Part shown: positions 9,087 through 18,955 of the stretch, one piece after another
Position numbering within the stretch: position 1 is the stretch's first letter
Layout: each line of letters opens with the position of its first letter
Source of the DNA: NVTR01 sp965237505
GTDB lineage: Bacteria > Pseudomonadota > Alphaproteobacteria > Rhodobacterales > Rhodobacteraceae
NCBI GenBank assembly: GCA_965237505.1
Contig: CBDEFR010000004.1
Coordinates: 62,001-126,000, forward strand
DNA length: 64,000 nt
Direction: 5' to 3'
The notes under the pieces: model-generated
What the model saw: only the letters and a program-made list of their open reading frames with translations
What the model was told of the DNA's origin: nothing
The model's database searches: none
Program-made: the position numbers and the translations under genes

Positions 9087-10118
9087 CTAGCCCCTGATCG
9101 CGTCGATCATCAATTGTACATTTTCGGGATCGGCATCCGGTGTAATGCCGTGGCCGAGGTTGAAAATATGCGGACCGCCCGAGAATGCTTTAACGACGGC
9201 GCGGGTCGCCTCGACCAAGGCCTGCCCGCCGGTGATAATGTGGCTCGGGGCAAGGTTACCTTGCACGCAGCCGTCGATTTGAACGTGCTCTGCCGCCCAG
9301 TCCGCCGAGACCGAGTTGTCCAATGCGACACAATCGGCACCGATGGCGCCTGCAAAGCCGATATATCGCTCGCCCGCTTCGCGAGGGAATACAATCACCG
9401 GAATTTCCGGGTGGCGGGCCTTGAGTGCGGATATGATCCGGGCGGCGGGGGCGATCGCGTATGTGTCGAAGGCTTCGGCTTGCAGTGACCCGGCCCAACT
9501 GTCGAAAAGCTTGACCACTTCGGCTCCGGCCTCGATCTGTGCCGAAAGATATTCGATCGTCGCGGCGGTGATCCGGTCGATCAAGCCGTCAAATGTTGTA
9601 GGGTCACCGGACATGAGGACATGCGCAGGCGCCTGATCCGGCGTGCCACAGCCTGCGATCATGTAGGTGGCCACGGTCCAAGGCGCACCGGCAAATCCAA
9701 TCAGCGCGGTGTCCTTTGGCAGCTCTGCAGTCAGAATGCGGACGGTTTCGTAGATCGGTGCCAGGGTATGGTGGATCGCGTCTGCTGGTTTCAGCGCGGC
9801 TAGGTCAGCGGCCGAATTGATTGTCGATAACCGTGGGCCCTCGCCGCTCACAAACCAAAGATCGGCGCCAAGCGCCTGCGGCACGAGAAGGATGTCGGCG
9901 AACAATATTGCGGCGTCAAATCCAAAGCGGCGAATGGGTTGCAATGTGACCTCTGCGGCCAGATCAGGGGTGTAGCAAAGTCTGAGGAAATCGCCCGCCC
10001 TGGCCCGCGTCGCGCGGTATTCGGGCAGGTAGCGGCCAGCCTGACGCATCATCCACACCGGCGGCGTCGGCAGCACTTCGCCTGCCAGCGCCCGCAGCAA
10101 GGTCTTTTGGGTGGCCAT
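9087..10118 (-). CDS. hemE: Uroporphyrinogen decarboxylase HemE
   Basis: 343-aa TIM-barrel enzyme converting uroporphyrinogen III to coproporphyrinogen III in the cytoplasm. The N-terminal signature PPVWMMRQAGRYLPEYR (arginines that bind substrate carboxylates) is present near residues 20-36, and FAGAPWTVATYMIAG and the C-terminal FNLGHGI match the family. It is transcribed divergently from hemC with 106 bp between the starts, and convergently with hemF. Confidence 0.96.
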   Translation of the reverse strand: MATQKTLLRALAGEVLPTPPVWMMRQAGRYLPEYRATRARAGDFLRLCYTPDLAAEVTLQPIRRFGFDAAILFADILLVPQALGADLWFVSGEGPRLSTINSAADLAALKPADAIHHTLAPIYETVRILTAELPKDTALIGFAGAPWTVATYMIAGCGTPDQAPAHVLMSGDPTTFDGLIDRITAATIEYLSAQIEAGAEVVKLFDSWAGSLQAEAFDTYAIAPAARIISALKARHPEIPVIVFPREAGERYIGFAGAIGADCVALDNSVSADWAAEHVQIDGCVQGNLAPSHIITGGQALVEATRAVVKAFSGGPHIFNLGHGITPDADPENVQLMIDAIRG

Positions 10119-10224
10119 GCATTTATCCTTTTGCGATGTCGCACCGGGTGGTCAGTTGCCCGCAACAATTTGTCAACCCGACAGCCGGTTGTCAGGGCGC
10201 TGTGTCGCAAGTATCAGACCGGGT

Positions 10225-11163
10225 ATGAAACTGGAATTGCCCAACTCAGCCGATCCACTGAAAATTGGCACCCGCGGATCGCCGTTGGCGCTGGTGCAGG
10301 TGCATGAGGTCCGGGCTCGCCTGATGGCGGCATTTGGTCTGCCGGACGAGGCCTTTGAAGTGATGGTGATTTCCACAACCGGTGACCGGGTGCAGAATCG
10401 CCCGCTGAAAGAGCTTGGCGGCAAGGGGCTTTTTACCCGCGAGATCGAAGATGAACTGGCCTCGGGATCGATCGATATCGCGGTGCATTCAATGAAGGAC
10501 ATGCCAGCCTTGCAGCCGGTCGGGCTGGTGCTGGATTGTTATCTTTCGCGCGAAGATGTGCGCGATGCGTTGGTGTCGTATTCTGTGACCAGTCTGGCAA
10601 GTCTGAAAGATGGCGCTTTGGTTGGCACGTCGAGCGTTCGCCGCCGGGCGCAGATACTGCACCGGCGGCCTGATCTGCAAGTGGTGGAGTTTCGCGGCAA
10701 CGTGCAGACCCGGCTGCGCAAGCTACAGGACGGTGCGGCGCAAGCGACGTTTCTGGCGATGGCGGGCCTGAACCGGTTGGCCCTGGCAGATGTGCCCAGT
10801 CATGCGATTGCGGTTGACGAAATGCTGCCCGCAGTGTCCCAGGGTGCGATCGGCGTTGAGCGGCGTGACGACGACAAAGGTGTGGCCGAGTTGCTGGCAG
10901 CGATCCATCATCGAGCCACCGGGATCACGTTGGCAGCCGAACGCGCCTTTCTGATGGCACTTGACGGATCCTGCCAAACCCCGATTGCCGGGTTGGCGGA
11001 ACTAGACGGCGGCAGTTTACGGCTGCGTGGCGAGATATTGCGCGCTGACGGGTCAGAGGTATTGGGTGATGATCAGAGCGGCGCGGCGGAAGACGCCGCC
11101 GAAATCGGCCGGGTCATGGCCGCGGGTCTTTTGGCGCGCGCGGGGGCGCATTTTTTCGACTGA
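10225..11163 (+). CDS. hemC: Hydroxymethylbilane synthase (porphobilinogen deaminase) HemC
   Basis: 312-aa enzyme that polymerises four porphobilinogens into hydroxymethylbilane. The start is the ATG of MKLELPNSADPLKIGTRGS; the frame is open further upstream but that part runs into the hemE control region. Family motifs are GTRGSPLALVQ, the basic VGTSSVRRRAQ and the cofactor-binding cysteine C250 in GSCQTPIAG. It faces away from hemE, so the 106-bp gap holds both promoters. An IS5-type element begins 85 bp after its stop. Confidence 0.96.
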   Translation: MKLELPNSADPLKIGTRGSPLALVQVHEVRARLMAAFGLPDEAFEVMVISTTGDRVQNRPLKELGGKGLFTREIEDELASGSIDIAVHSMKDMPALQPVGLVLDCYLSREDVRDALVSYSVTSLASLKDGALVGTSSVRRRAQILHRRPDLQVVEFRGNVQTRLRKLQDGAAQATFLAMAGLNRLALADVPSHAIAVDEMLPAVSQGAIGVERRDDDKGVAELLAAIHHRATGITLAAERAFLMALDGSCQTPIAGLAELDGGSLRLRGEILRADGSEVLGDDQSGAAEDAAEIGRVMAAGLLARAGAHFFD

Positions 11164-11248
11164 CGCTGATCCGGTTGCCGCCCTTCGAGCATATAGATGC
11201 CTCCGGCGAGGATATTTTGCCTGCAAAGAAGTAGGGACAGTGATCTAA

Positions 11249-12180
11249 GTGTCTGATTCAAAACTCTACGGATGATTACAATGCCTTGCAATTTTACGCG
11301 TGAGGGTTCTGATATGTGCAACGAGTATCCATGCCTGTGAACTTGCGAGGGATTTTTCCCAATCTTTGGCCAATCGCCGGCAGCGGTTGAGCCATGCGAA
11401 GGTGCGCTCGACGACCCATCTTCTGGGAATGACTTCGAAGCCTTCCGCAGTGTCGAAACGCTTGACGATCTGGATTGTCCAGTCACCGATGCCTTCAAGA
11501 GCGTCGCGCAGCTTTGGTCCGGCATAACCGCCATCCGCAAAGATATGGCGCAAGTTTGGATGGGAATACCGGATGGATTTCAACACTTCCGGTGCGCCAT
11601 CACGGTCTTGAATACCGGCGCTATGCACGACCAACCCAACCATAAACCCGAGCGTGTCGGTGACAATGTGGCGCTTGCGGCCCTTGGTTTTCTTGCCCGC
11701 GTCATAGCCCGAAATGCCACCGCTTTCCGTTGTTTTTATGGTCTGGCTATCAATGACACCAGCGGTGGGGCCGGGCTTCTTGCCATGAAACTCGCGCGCC
11801 GTCGCCACCAGAAAATGGCTGATCACTTCAAAGATGCCATCGTTGCGCCAGCCATAGAAATAGTAGCGCACGGTGGACACTGGCGGGAAATCATTGGGCA
11901 GCATACGCCACGCACACCCGGCGCTGGCGATGTACAAAATGGCATCCAGAACATCGCGCATCGCCGTGCTGCGCGGACGACCAGTTGTTTTAGGCGGCGG
12001 CAGGAATGGCGCGATCAAACCCCATTCCTGATCAGTTAAATCGCTTGCATAGCGTCCCGAATGCCGTTCATATCGGGCGCGAGTGGTTTCCGTCCAGGCC
12101 ATTGTGATCTCCCTCGAATCTTATCAATCCGATTGAATCACAACTCGCTGAAATCACTCAATTAGTTTTGGATCAGACAC
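11249..12180. mobile_element. IS5-family insertion sequence, copy 1 (intact)
   Basis: 932-bp element with imperfect terminal inverted repeats: GTGTCTGATTCAAAACT at the left and its near-match (GTGTCTGATCCAAAACT on the opposite strand) at the right. The flanks share TAA (11246-11248 and 12181-12183), the probable target duplication. It carries one transposase gene on the minus strand. The right end reaches into the stop codon of the neighbouring FAD oxidase gene. A second, inverted and inactivated copy is at 20502-21433. Confidence 0.88.
11266..12102 (-). CDS. IS5-family transposase
   Basis: 278-aa DDE transposase. N-terminal DLTDQEWGLIAPFLPPPK and the GRPRSTAMRDVLDAILYI segment are typical of the IS5/IS427 type. 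The acidic triad can be followed in GVIDSQTIKTTESG, IFADGGYAGPKL and the final RRWVVERTFAWLNRCRR. The frame is complete, with a GGGAG-type ribosome binding site before ATG. Compared with the second copy, it lacks the two nonsense codons and is probably functional. Confidence 0.93.
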   Translation of the reverse strand: MAWTETTRARYERHSGRYASDLTDQEWGLIAPFLPPPKTTGRPRSTAMRDVLDAILYIASAGCAWRMLPNDFPPVSTVRYYFYGWRNDGIFEVISHFLVATAREFHGKKPGPTAGVIDSQTIKTTESGGISGYDAGKKTKGRKRHIVTDTLGFMVGLVVHSAGIQDRDGAPEVLKSIRYSHPNLRHIFADGGYAGPKLRDALEGIGDWTIQIVKRFDTAEGFEVIPRRWVVERTFAWLNRCRRLAKDWEKSLASSQAWILVAHIRTLTRKIARHCNHP

Positions 12181-13645
12181 TAAGGCACGACCTTGCCGGG
12201 GTTCATGATGCCCTTGGGGTCAATCGCACGTTTGATCCGCGCCATCGTCGCCAGCGCCACCGGGTCTTTGTGCCGGGACATCGAGGTGAGTTTGGACAGG
12301 CCAATGCCGTGTTCGGCGGAAAACGATCCGCCAAGGCTGACGGTCATGTCCTCGATCATCGTCAGAATCGTGTCCATCAGGTCTGGATCGCGGGACGTGG
12401 GCCAGACAGAGAAATGCAGGTTGCCGTCGCCCAGGTGCGATACCGTGATCGTTTCGGCGTCCGGATCGATGTCGGCCAAGCGCGCCAGCGCCGAGTCAAG
12501 GAAGGCCGCAATCTTGTCTAGGGCCACGGCGACGTCGGCGTCGACACGCGGCTCTTGACTCATCGTTATTTCCGCCGCTGCTTCGCGGATCGCCCACATG
12601 TCTTGTCGCTGCGCGTGGGACCGCGCCACCACGGCGTCAGTAGCAAACCCTTGCCCGATCATTTCCATCAGTGTGGTTTCAAGCAGGCCGGCAAGCGGAA
12701 CGCTGCCGTCGTCGGCCGGGGTGACATCGCGCGCAGCAGTTGCGCCCAGTTCCAGCAAAATGGTGCAATCCTGATCACGCCCAAGTGGCGGAACCAGATC
12801 CGGGCGCATCCTGGCCAACTGCGCCATATAGGTTCTTGGCATGAATTCAAAGGCTTCGACCATGCCGCCGGTCGCCTCTTGCAGACGGTTCAGAAGTGTG
12901 AGCGCATGGCGCAGTGACGTGGCCGCCACCATTGCGGTGGCATATGCGCCTGGCTTGGGCACCAGTTTCAGCACCGCCGCGGTGATGATGCCAAGCGTGC
13001 CCTCTGCACCGATGAACAGGTCTTTCAGGTCATAGCCGGAATTATCTTTGTGCAGCTCGCTCATCAGGTTCATCACTTCGCCATCGGGCAACACAACTTC
13101 GAGCCCCAGGCAGAGCGCCCGGGCATTGCCGTAGCGCAAAACATTCGAGCCACCGGCGTTGGTGGACAGCGCGCCGCCGATCATTGCCGTGCCGCGGGCA
13201 CCGAAGAAAAGCGGGAACGCCAGACCCAGGTCATCGGATGCGGCGTGCAAGCTTGAAAGGATCACGCCGGCCTGGACAATGGCGATCCGGGCATCGGCGC
13301 GAATTTCTGTGATCTTGTTCATGCGCTCCAACGACAACATCAGCGCGTCCGGTGCATGAGTGCCGCCCACCAGCCCGGTATTACCGGCCACCGGAACCAC
13401 CGGCGTCGCTGTGTCATTGGCAAGGCCAGGATCTGGGACACCTGTTTGGTAGAGCCCGGGCGCACCACGGCCAGCGGTTGGGCAATGTATTTTCCCATCC
13501 AGTCCTTGCCGTAAGGTGCCGCGTCGCGGCCGGTCAGGAGGTGATTAGCGCCGACGATTTTGCTCAGTTGGCCGATCAGATCGTCCGCAACATTACTGTT
13601 CGCCAATTTGCCGCGCCCACTGAATTCCGGTTGCGGCACTATCAC
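12180..13645 (-). pseudogene. FAD-binding oxidase (glycolate/D-lactate dehydrogenase type), frameshifted
   Basis: FAD-linked oxidase of the GlcD/D-lactate dehydrogenase (cytochrome) family, which would oxidise a 2-hydroxy acid. The N-terminal part (KIVGANHLLTGRDAAPYGKD) is in one frame and the rest (VPVAGNTGLVGGTHAPDA to the C-terminal GGSFSAEHGIGLSK) is in another. Near 13420 the plus strand reads CATTGGCAAGGCC; one extra base would restore QILALANDTATPVVPV, so a single-base deletion broke the gene, or the assembly carries a one-base error. The TAG stop uses the last base of the adjacent IS5 element plus its target duplication, so the stop survived the insertion. Confidence 0.82.
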
Positions 13646-13682
13646 ATCAGGTGCGATCCGGCGAAAGTTCTAATCGCGTTGG

Positions 13683-14333
13683 CTAGTCCGCAGCGACTTC
13701 GGCCAGTGCGGCGACCGCCGGACCCATGTCCAATACAATCAGCGCCACGCCTTGCGCATTCGGGTGCAGCGCATCTGCCTGAAAATAGTCGTGTAACGTT
13801 GCGGCCCGGTCCGGCAGCTCGAATAGCGCCTTCAGAAAATCCGGATAAAGCGCCACTTTGTGCAAGCTGGCCAGCTCGGAATAGATCGCATCGAATGCCA
13901 GTTTGTAGTCTGGTCCGAAATTTCCCGGGGCGTGGATACCGACCAGCAATACCGGCACGTCCTTAGCTGCGGCTGTGCTCAAAATCGCGTCCAGATTGCC
14001 TTGGACAGCATCAGGCTTCAATCCGCGCAGCGCATCGTTGCCGCCGAGCGCGACGATCAGCGCATCGACATCCGGGCCAAGCGTCCAGTCCACCCGGGCC
14101 AGCCCGCCTGCCGTGGTGTCGCCAGAGACTCCGGCATTGATCACCGCCACGTCCAGCCCCTGATCGGACAGCCAGCGCTGCAGCTGCGGCACAAAGCCCA
14201 TGTTCGGGGCCAGTCCGTAGCCATGTACCAAACTGTCGCCCAGGGCGGCGATTGTCACCGGTTCCGCTGCACTCTGTCCGGTGGAAACCAGACCCAAAAG
14301 TGAAAAAATCAATGCATTGAGAAGGTTGTTCAT
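13683..14333 (-). CDS. tesA: Arylesterase/acyl-CoA thioesterase I TesA (SGNH hydrolase)
   Basis: Periplasmic multifunctional esterase, 216 aa from the ATG at 14333; the upstream in-frame extension is antisense to the ABC gene and is rejected. A signal peptide is visible (LLNALIFSLLGLVSTGQSAA). SGNH blocks are GDSL with S34, the glycine in VSGDTT, the asparagine in GGNDAL, and the Asp-His pair in DALHPN. It is transcribed divergently from an ABC ATPase/permease pair 52 bp away, a conserved tesA-ybbA-ybbP arrangement. Confidence 0.93.
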   Translation of the reverse strand: MNNLLNALIFSLLGLVSTGQSAAEPVTIAALGDSLVHGYGLAPNMGFVPQLQRWLSDQGLDVAVINAGVSGDTTAGGLARVDWTLGPDVDALIVALGGNDALRGLKPDAVQGNLDAILSTAAAKDVPVLLVGIHAPGNFGPDYKLAFDAIYSELASLHKVALYPDFLKALFELPDRAATLHDYFQADALHPNAQGVALIVLDMGPAVAALAEVAAD

Positions 14334-14385
14334 CTTAACCTTGGCCCCATATCCAAAGGCAACGTACCGGCAAGAGGTTTCAGGC

Positions 14386-15081
14386 ATGGCAGAGGCGATC
14401 ATCTCGTTACGTGACACAGACCTTAGTCTGGCCTCAAATGCCGGCGTCGTCGAGGTGCTTCGCGGCCTGACGCTGGATGTGGCGCGTGGCGAAACGATCG
14501 GGCTGGTGGGGCCGTCCGGGTCGGGCAAATCATCGCTGCTGATGATCTTGGGCGGACTGGAACGGGCGACCGCCGGGTCAGTGACGGTGTTGGGCCATGA
14601 TCTGACCGCGATGGACGAGGACGCGCTGGCGCGCTTTCGGCGCCAGCATTTGGCGGTGGTGTTTCAGTCTTTCCACCTGATCCCGACAATGACCGCCCTG
14701 GAAAATGTCGCAACCCCGCTGGAGCTGGCCGGGGTGCGTGATGCATTTGCGCGCGCCGAGGCGGAGCTGCAGGCGGTTGGGCTTGGTGCCCGCGCCGAGC
14801 ATTACCCGTCGCAACTGTCCGGCGGCGAACAACAGCGTGTGGCGCTGGCCCGGGCCGGTGCGCCGTGCCCTGATATTTTGCTGGCGGACGAACCAACCGG
14901 CAACCTGGACAGCGCAACCGGGCAGGTGATCATGGATTTGCTTTTTGATCTGCGCACCCGCCACGGCACCACGCTGATTCTGGTCACCCACGAGCCCGTG
15001 CTTGCCGCGCGCTGTGACCGGGTGATCCGCCTGCGCGACGGCCGGATTGAACGCGAGCCGGTCGGGCTGGCCGCGACATGA
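14386..15081 (+). CDS. ABC transporter ATPase, YbbA/LolD-like
   Basis: 231-aa cytoplasmic ATPase with Walker A GPSGSGKS (residues 42-49), Q-loop VVFQSFHLIPTMTALENV, signature LSGGEQQRVALARA and Walker B ILLADEPTGNLD. This belongs to the LolD/MacB class that works with FtsX-type permeases rather than importing solutes. An AGAGG ribosome binding site lies upstream, and the gene ends four bases into the permease ATG (ATGA). Likely exports or extracts envelope hydrophobic substrates, inferred from the pairing with tesA and the permease. Confidence 0.92.
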   Translation: MAEAIISLRDTDLSLASNAGVVEVLRGLTLDVARGETIGLVGPSGSGKSSLLMILGGLERATAGSVTVLGHDLTAMDEDALARFRRQHLAVVFQSFHLIPTMTALENVATPLELAGVRDAFARAEAELQAVGLGARAEHYPSQLSGGEQQRVALARAGAPCPDILLADEPTGNLDSATGQVIMDLLFDLRTRHGTTLILVTHEPVLAARCDRVIRLRDGRIEREPVGLAAT

Positions 15082-17612
15082 GCCTGGCCGTCGCCGCGCG
15101 AATTGCGCGCCGCGAGCTGCGCGGTGGTCTGCAGGGGTTTCGGGTGTTTTTGGCCTGTTTGGCCCTGGGTGTGGCGGCAATTGCCGCCGTGGGCACCGTG
15201 CGCGAGAGCATTCAGTTGGGCTTGCTGCGCCAAGGCGCGACAATACTGGGCGGCGACGCTGAGATCGAGTTGACCTATCGATTTGCGTCAGATGACGAAC
15301 GCCGCTGGATGGCGGCGACATCGCTTGGATATTCCGAGATCGTCGATTTCCGCTCTATGGCGGTGGTGGAGCGCGCCGGGGATACCGAACGCGGGCTTAC
15401 TCAGATCAAAGCCGTTGATCAGGCATACCCGATTTACGGCGATGTCAGGCTGGAGCCGGCGATAGAACTTGTCACGGCTCTTGACGGTCGGGGCGACCTG
15501 CCCGGTGCAGTGATGGACCGGGTGCTGGTGGACCGGCTCGGGCTTGGGATTGGCGAAACCTTCAGATTGGGCCGCAATGACTTTGTACTGTCCGCGGTGC
15601 TGGCGCGCGAGCCCGACAGCGCCACCGGCATTTTCACCCTTGGCCCCAGAACCATTGTACGCACAGCTGACCTTGCAGACTCCGGCCTGTTGCAGCCGGG
15701 CACCCTGTTTGAGACCGCCTATCGGTTCCGACTGCCGCCCGGCAGTGATCTGAACGCCATTCAGGTCGCAGCTGAGGCGGCGATCGACGGCGGCGGGTTT
15801 CGCTGGCGTGACAGCCGCAATGGCGCACCGGGCGTTACAGAGTTCGTGGATCGGCTGGGCAGTTTCCTGATCCTTGTCGGCCTGGCCGGGCTGGCGGTCG
15901 GTGGCGTCGGCGTGTCGGCAGCGGTGCGCGCCTACCTGGACGAAAAAGTTCAAGTGATCGCGACCCTGAAATCGCTTGGCGCAGAAGGACGCACGATTTT
16001 TCAGGTCTACCTGCTTCAGATTGGTCTGTTGACCATCCTGGGCATCATTCTTGGCCTGATCCTGGTGGCTGGCGCGTCGTTGCTGCTGGCCCCGATGATC
16101 GAGGCGCGATTGCCGGTGCCGACCGTTCCGGGCCTGCAAGCCGCACCGCTGGCCGAGGCCGCGCTATATGGGGCGCTGGCGGCGGCGCTGTTTGCGGTCT
16201 GGCCACTGGCGCGAACCGAAAAAATACGCGCAGCAACGCTGTTTCGCGATGCTCCGTTTGGGCTGTCTGGCTGGCCACGCTGGCGCTACGTCGCATTCAG
16301 CGCGATTGTGCTGGCCCTGTTGGTCGGTGCTGCCGCCACATTCTCGGGCCAGATGCGGCTCACCTTGTGGGCGACCGGCGGAATGGTGGCGGCGTTTATG
16401 ACGCTGGTACTTGCCGCACTCGCGTTGCGCTACCTGGCGCGCATACTTGCAACATCGCGTGTTTTGCGCCGCCGAACCTCGTTGCGCCTGGCTCTGGCAT
16501 CGGTTGGGGGTCCGGGTGGCGAGGCGACATCGGTGGTGCTCTCGCTTGGACTTGGCCTCGCGGTATTGGCGGCGGTTGGGCAGATCGATGCCAATTTGCA
16601 GAATGCCATCGCGCGCGACATGCCCGACCGTGCACCGTCATTTTTCGTGCTCGACATCCAGGGCGACCAAATCGACGGATTCAATAAGCGGCTGGCCGAT
16701 GATCCCGGCGTGACCCGGGTACAAAGCGCGCCCATGCTTCGCGGTATCATTACCAGGATCAACGGCCGGCCGGCGGCCGAGGTCGCGGGCGATCACTGGG
16801 TGATCTCGGGTGACCGTGGCATCACCTATTCGGCGCGCCAACCCGCAGGGTCGGATCTGACCGAGGGCAGCTGGTGGCCCGACGGCTACACCGGCGCACC
16901 GCAGATCAGTTTTTCGGCGCACGAGGCGGAAGAGATGGGCTTGTCGCTTGGCGACACCATGACAATCAACGTGCTGGCGCGTGACATTGTCGGAACCATC
17001 ACCAGCTTTCGCACCGTCGATTTTTCCAATGCCGGCATGGGATTTGTGTTGTCGGTGAACCCGGCTGCGATTGCCGGTGCGCCGCACACGTTTATCGCAA
17101 CGATCTACGCCGATCAAAACTCGAAGGCGGCGATCCTGCGCGACCTGGCATCGGCCTATCCCAACATTACCGCGATCCGCGTGCGCGACGCGATCGAACG
17201 GGTGGCGAGCGTGCTTGGCGGCATCGCTGCTGCGATCACCTACGGCGCACTGGCCACGTTGGTGACCGGCGTGGTGGTGCTGATCGGTGCTGCAGCGGCA
17301 GGCGAGCGGGCGCGCACTTACGAGGCGGCTGTGCTGAAGACGCTTGGCGCAACACGCTGGGCCGTTCTGACCAATTTCGCGCTGCGATCTGTCATCCTGG
17401 GTGCCGCTGCCGGCGGCGTCGCAATTCTGGCCGGCGGTGTCGCGGGCTGGGCTGTGATGGTCTTTGTCATGGACAGCGAATTCAGCTTTGAACCGGTTTC
17501 GGCATTGGTCATTGTCACGGGCGGTATCGTGTTGACCACATTGGCCGGGCTGGCGTTTTCCCTGCGCTCGCTTGGCGCCCGCCCGGCGCAGGTTTTGCGC
17601 GCCCGCGAATAG
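15078..17612 (+). CDS. FtsX-family ABC transporter permease, YbbP-like
   Basis: 844-aa inner-membrane protein. It has an N-terminal membrane anchor, a large periplasmic domain, a three-helix FtsX block near residues 265-375 (LILVGLAGLAVGGVGVSAAVRAYLDEK), then more helices, a second periplasmic domain and a C-terminal FtsX block ending LGARPAQVLRARE. This double-FtsX layout matches YbbP, the partner of YbbA. Translation is coupled to the ATPase gene by an ATGA overlap. The elongator tRNA-Met gene follows after 86 bp. Confidence 0.9.
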   Translation: MSLAVAARIARRELRGGLQGFRVFLACLALGVAAIAAVGTVRESIQLGLLRQGATILGGDAEIELTYRFASDDERRWMAATSLGYSEIVDFRSMAVVERAGDTERGLTQIKAVDQAYPIYGDVRLEPAIELVTALDGRGDLPGAVMDRVLVDRLGLGIGETFRLGRNDFVLSAVLAREPDSATGIFTLGPRTIVRTADLADSGLLQPGTLFETAYRFRLPPGSDLNAIQVAAEAAIDGGGFRWRDSRNGAPGVTEFVDRLGSFLILVGLAGLAVGGVGVSAAVRAYLDEKVQVIATLKSLGAEGRTIFQVYLLQIGLLTILGIILGLILVAGASLLLAPMIEARLPVPTVPGLQAAPLAEAALYGALAAALFAVWPLARTEKIRAATLFRDAPFGLSGWPRWRYVAFSAIVLALLVGAAATFSGQMRLTLWATGGMVAAFMTLVLAALALRYLARILATSRVLRRRTSLRLALASVGGPGGEATSVVLSLGLGLAVLAAVGQIDANLQNAIARDMPDRAPSFFVLDIQGDQIDGFNKRLADDPGVTRVQSAPMLRGIITRINGRPAAEVAGDHWVISGDRGITYSARQPAGSDLTEGSWWPDGYTGAPQISFSAHEAEEMGLSLGDTMTINVLARDIVGTITSFRTVDFSNAGMGFVLSVNPAAIAGAPHTFIATIYADQNSKAAILRDLASAYPNITAIRVRDAIERVASVLGGIAAAITYGALATLVTGVVVLIGAAAAGERARTYEAAVLKTLGATRWAVLTNFALRSVILGAAAGGVAILAGGVAGWAVMVFVMDSEFSFEPVSALVIVTGGIVLTTLAGLAFSLRSLGARPAQVLRARE

Positions 17613-17698
17613 CGATTTGCTAAGCTCCCTGCCCTGCGACCGAACTTAGAATCCCCTTGACGCATGGCCGCCCCTGCCATACCACCCGTGACGCCTCT

Positions 17699-17775
17699 GG
17701 CGGAGTAGCTCAGCTGGTTAGAGCAGCGGAATCATAATCCGCGTGTCGGGGGTTCAAGTCCCTCCTCCGCTACCA
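17699..17775 (+). tRNA. tRNA-Met (anticodon CAT), elongator type
   Basis: 77-nt cloverleaf. Acceptor GGCGGAG pairs with CTCCGCT with one G-U at the end, the D arm is AGCTC/GAGC, the anticodon stem GCGGA/TCCGC encloses the loop ATCATAA with anticodon CAT, the T arm encloses TTCAAGT, and the CCA is encoded. The C1-A72 mismatch of initiator tRNA is absent, so elongator Met is preferred over initiator; a lysidine-modified Ile tRNA is less likely. A T-rich tract follows at once, and an IS630 element starts 23 bp downstream. Confidence 0.95.
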
Positions 17776-17798
17776 ATTTTTTCAACAAGTTAGTGATA

Positions 17799-18955
17799 CC
17801 AACGGCATCAATTTCTGACTCTGTGGGGATTCCCAAATCGGTTTTGATCTGATTCAAGGTTGGCAAAGGAGGATCGCCATGCCAGCCAGTGTTCCGCTTC
17901 GTCGCGACTTTGATGCCCGCCACCTTCGTAAACTCGCCAGCCGTTGCAAGGATGCCCGGCAGAGCCGCCGTCTGTTGTCTCTTGCGGCGGTCTACGATGG
18001 CATGAGCCGTGGAGAGGCCGCAAGGATCGGTGGGATGGATCGCCAAACCCTGCGGGACTGGGTTCACCGGTTCAACGAAGAGGGACCGGATGGCCTCACC
18101 AACCGCAAGGGCGCGGGCCGGACGCGCTACCTGAGCGATGTCCAGATGAAAGAACTTGGCGAGATTGTCGAGACCGGCCCCGATCCGGCGGTGGACGGGG
18201 TTGTCCGCTGGCGGCGGATCGACCTGAAGCGGGTGATCGAGGCGCGCTTTGGCGTCATCTATTCCGAGCGCGGGATATCCAGACTGCTTGGCGAACTGGG
18301 CTTTGCCCATATCAGCGCCCGCCCGCAGCATCCCAGGCAGGATAAGCGGATCATCGAGGCGTTTAAAAAAACTTCACCGACACGCTCCAGGTGCATATAG
18401 CTGACCTGCCAGCGGGAACGCCGGTGGAGATCTGGTTCCAGGACGAAGCACGCCTTGGCCAGAAGAATGGCCTGACGCGCCTGTGGGCGAGAAAGGGCAC
18501 GCGCCCCCGCCAGCCGGCCGATCAGCGCTATCGCAACGCCTATCTGTTCGGCGCCATCTGTCCGGCTCACGGCAAGGGGGCGGCGCTCATGCTGCCTTGG
18601 GCGGACGCGCAAGCCATGCAGATGCATCTCGACGAGATCAGCCGCCACGTCGCCCGAAAGGCCCATGCGGTTGTGCTGATGGATCGGGCCGGATGGCACA
18701 CCACCGGCAAACTCAAAGTCCCGAAGAACCTCACCATCATCCTGCTGCCATCGCGCGCTCCGGAACTGAACCCGGTGGAAAATATCTGGCAGTACTTGCG
18801 CGCCAATTGGCTCTCCAACCGCGTGTTCGAAGACTACAATGCCATCGTCGATGCTGGATGCGAAGCTTGGAACAAGCTCATCGCACAGCCCGAAACCATC
18901 ACATCAATCGGAATGCGAAAATGGGCCCATATCGGTCAATGTTAAATGCCGCTGG
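17799..18955. mobile_element. IS630-family element, copy A
   Basis: 1157-bp element bounded by imperfect inverted repeats (CCAACGGCAT at the left, ATGCCGCTGG at the right) and flanked by TA dinucleotides at 17797-17798 and 18956-18957, the expected IS630 target duplication. It is essentially the same as copy B at 36655-37811; I see only a few substitutions, one of them Asp to Tyr in the transposase. It lies just after the tRNA-Met gene. Confidence 0.92.
17879..18945 (+). CDS. IS630-family transposase, made by -1 frameshifting
   Basis: Two overlapping reading frames (17879-18400 and 18391-18945) encode one DDE transposase. The first holds the helix-turn-helix region (GMSRGEAARIGGMDRQTLRDW). 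The second holds the catalytic part with IWFQDEARLGQKNG, VVLMDRAGWHTTGKL and APELNPVENIWQYLR. At 18362-18372 the sequence TTTAAAAAAAC is a slippery run where a -1 shift joins FKK to NFTDTL, the usual continuation in this family. The start has a GGAGG ribosome binding site. Confidence 0.9.
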
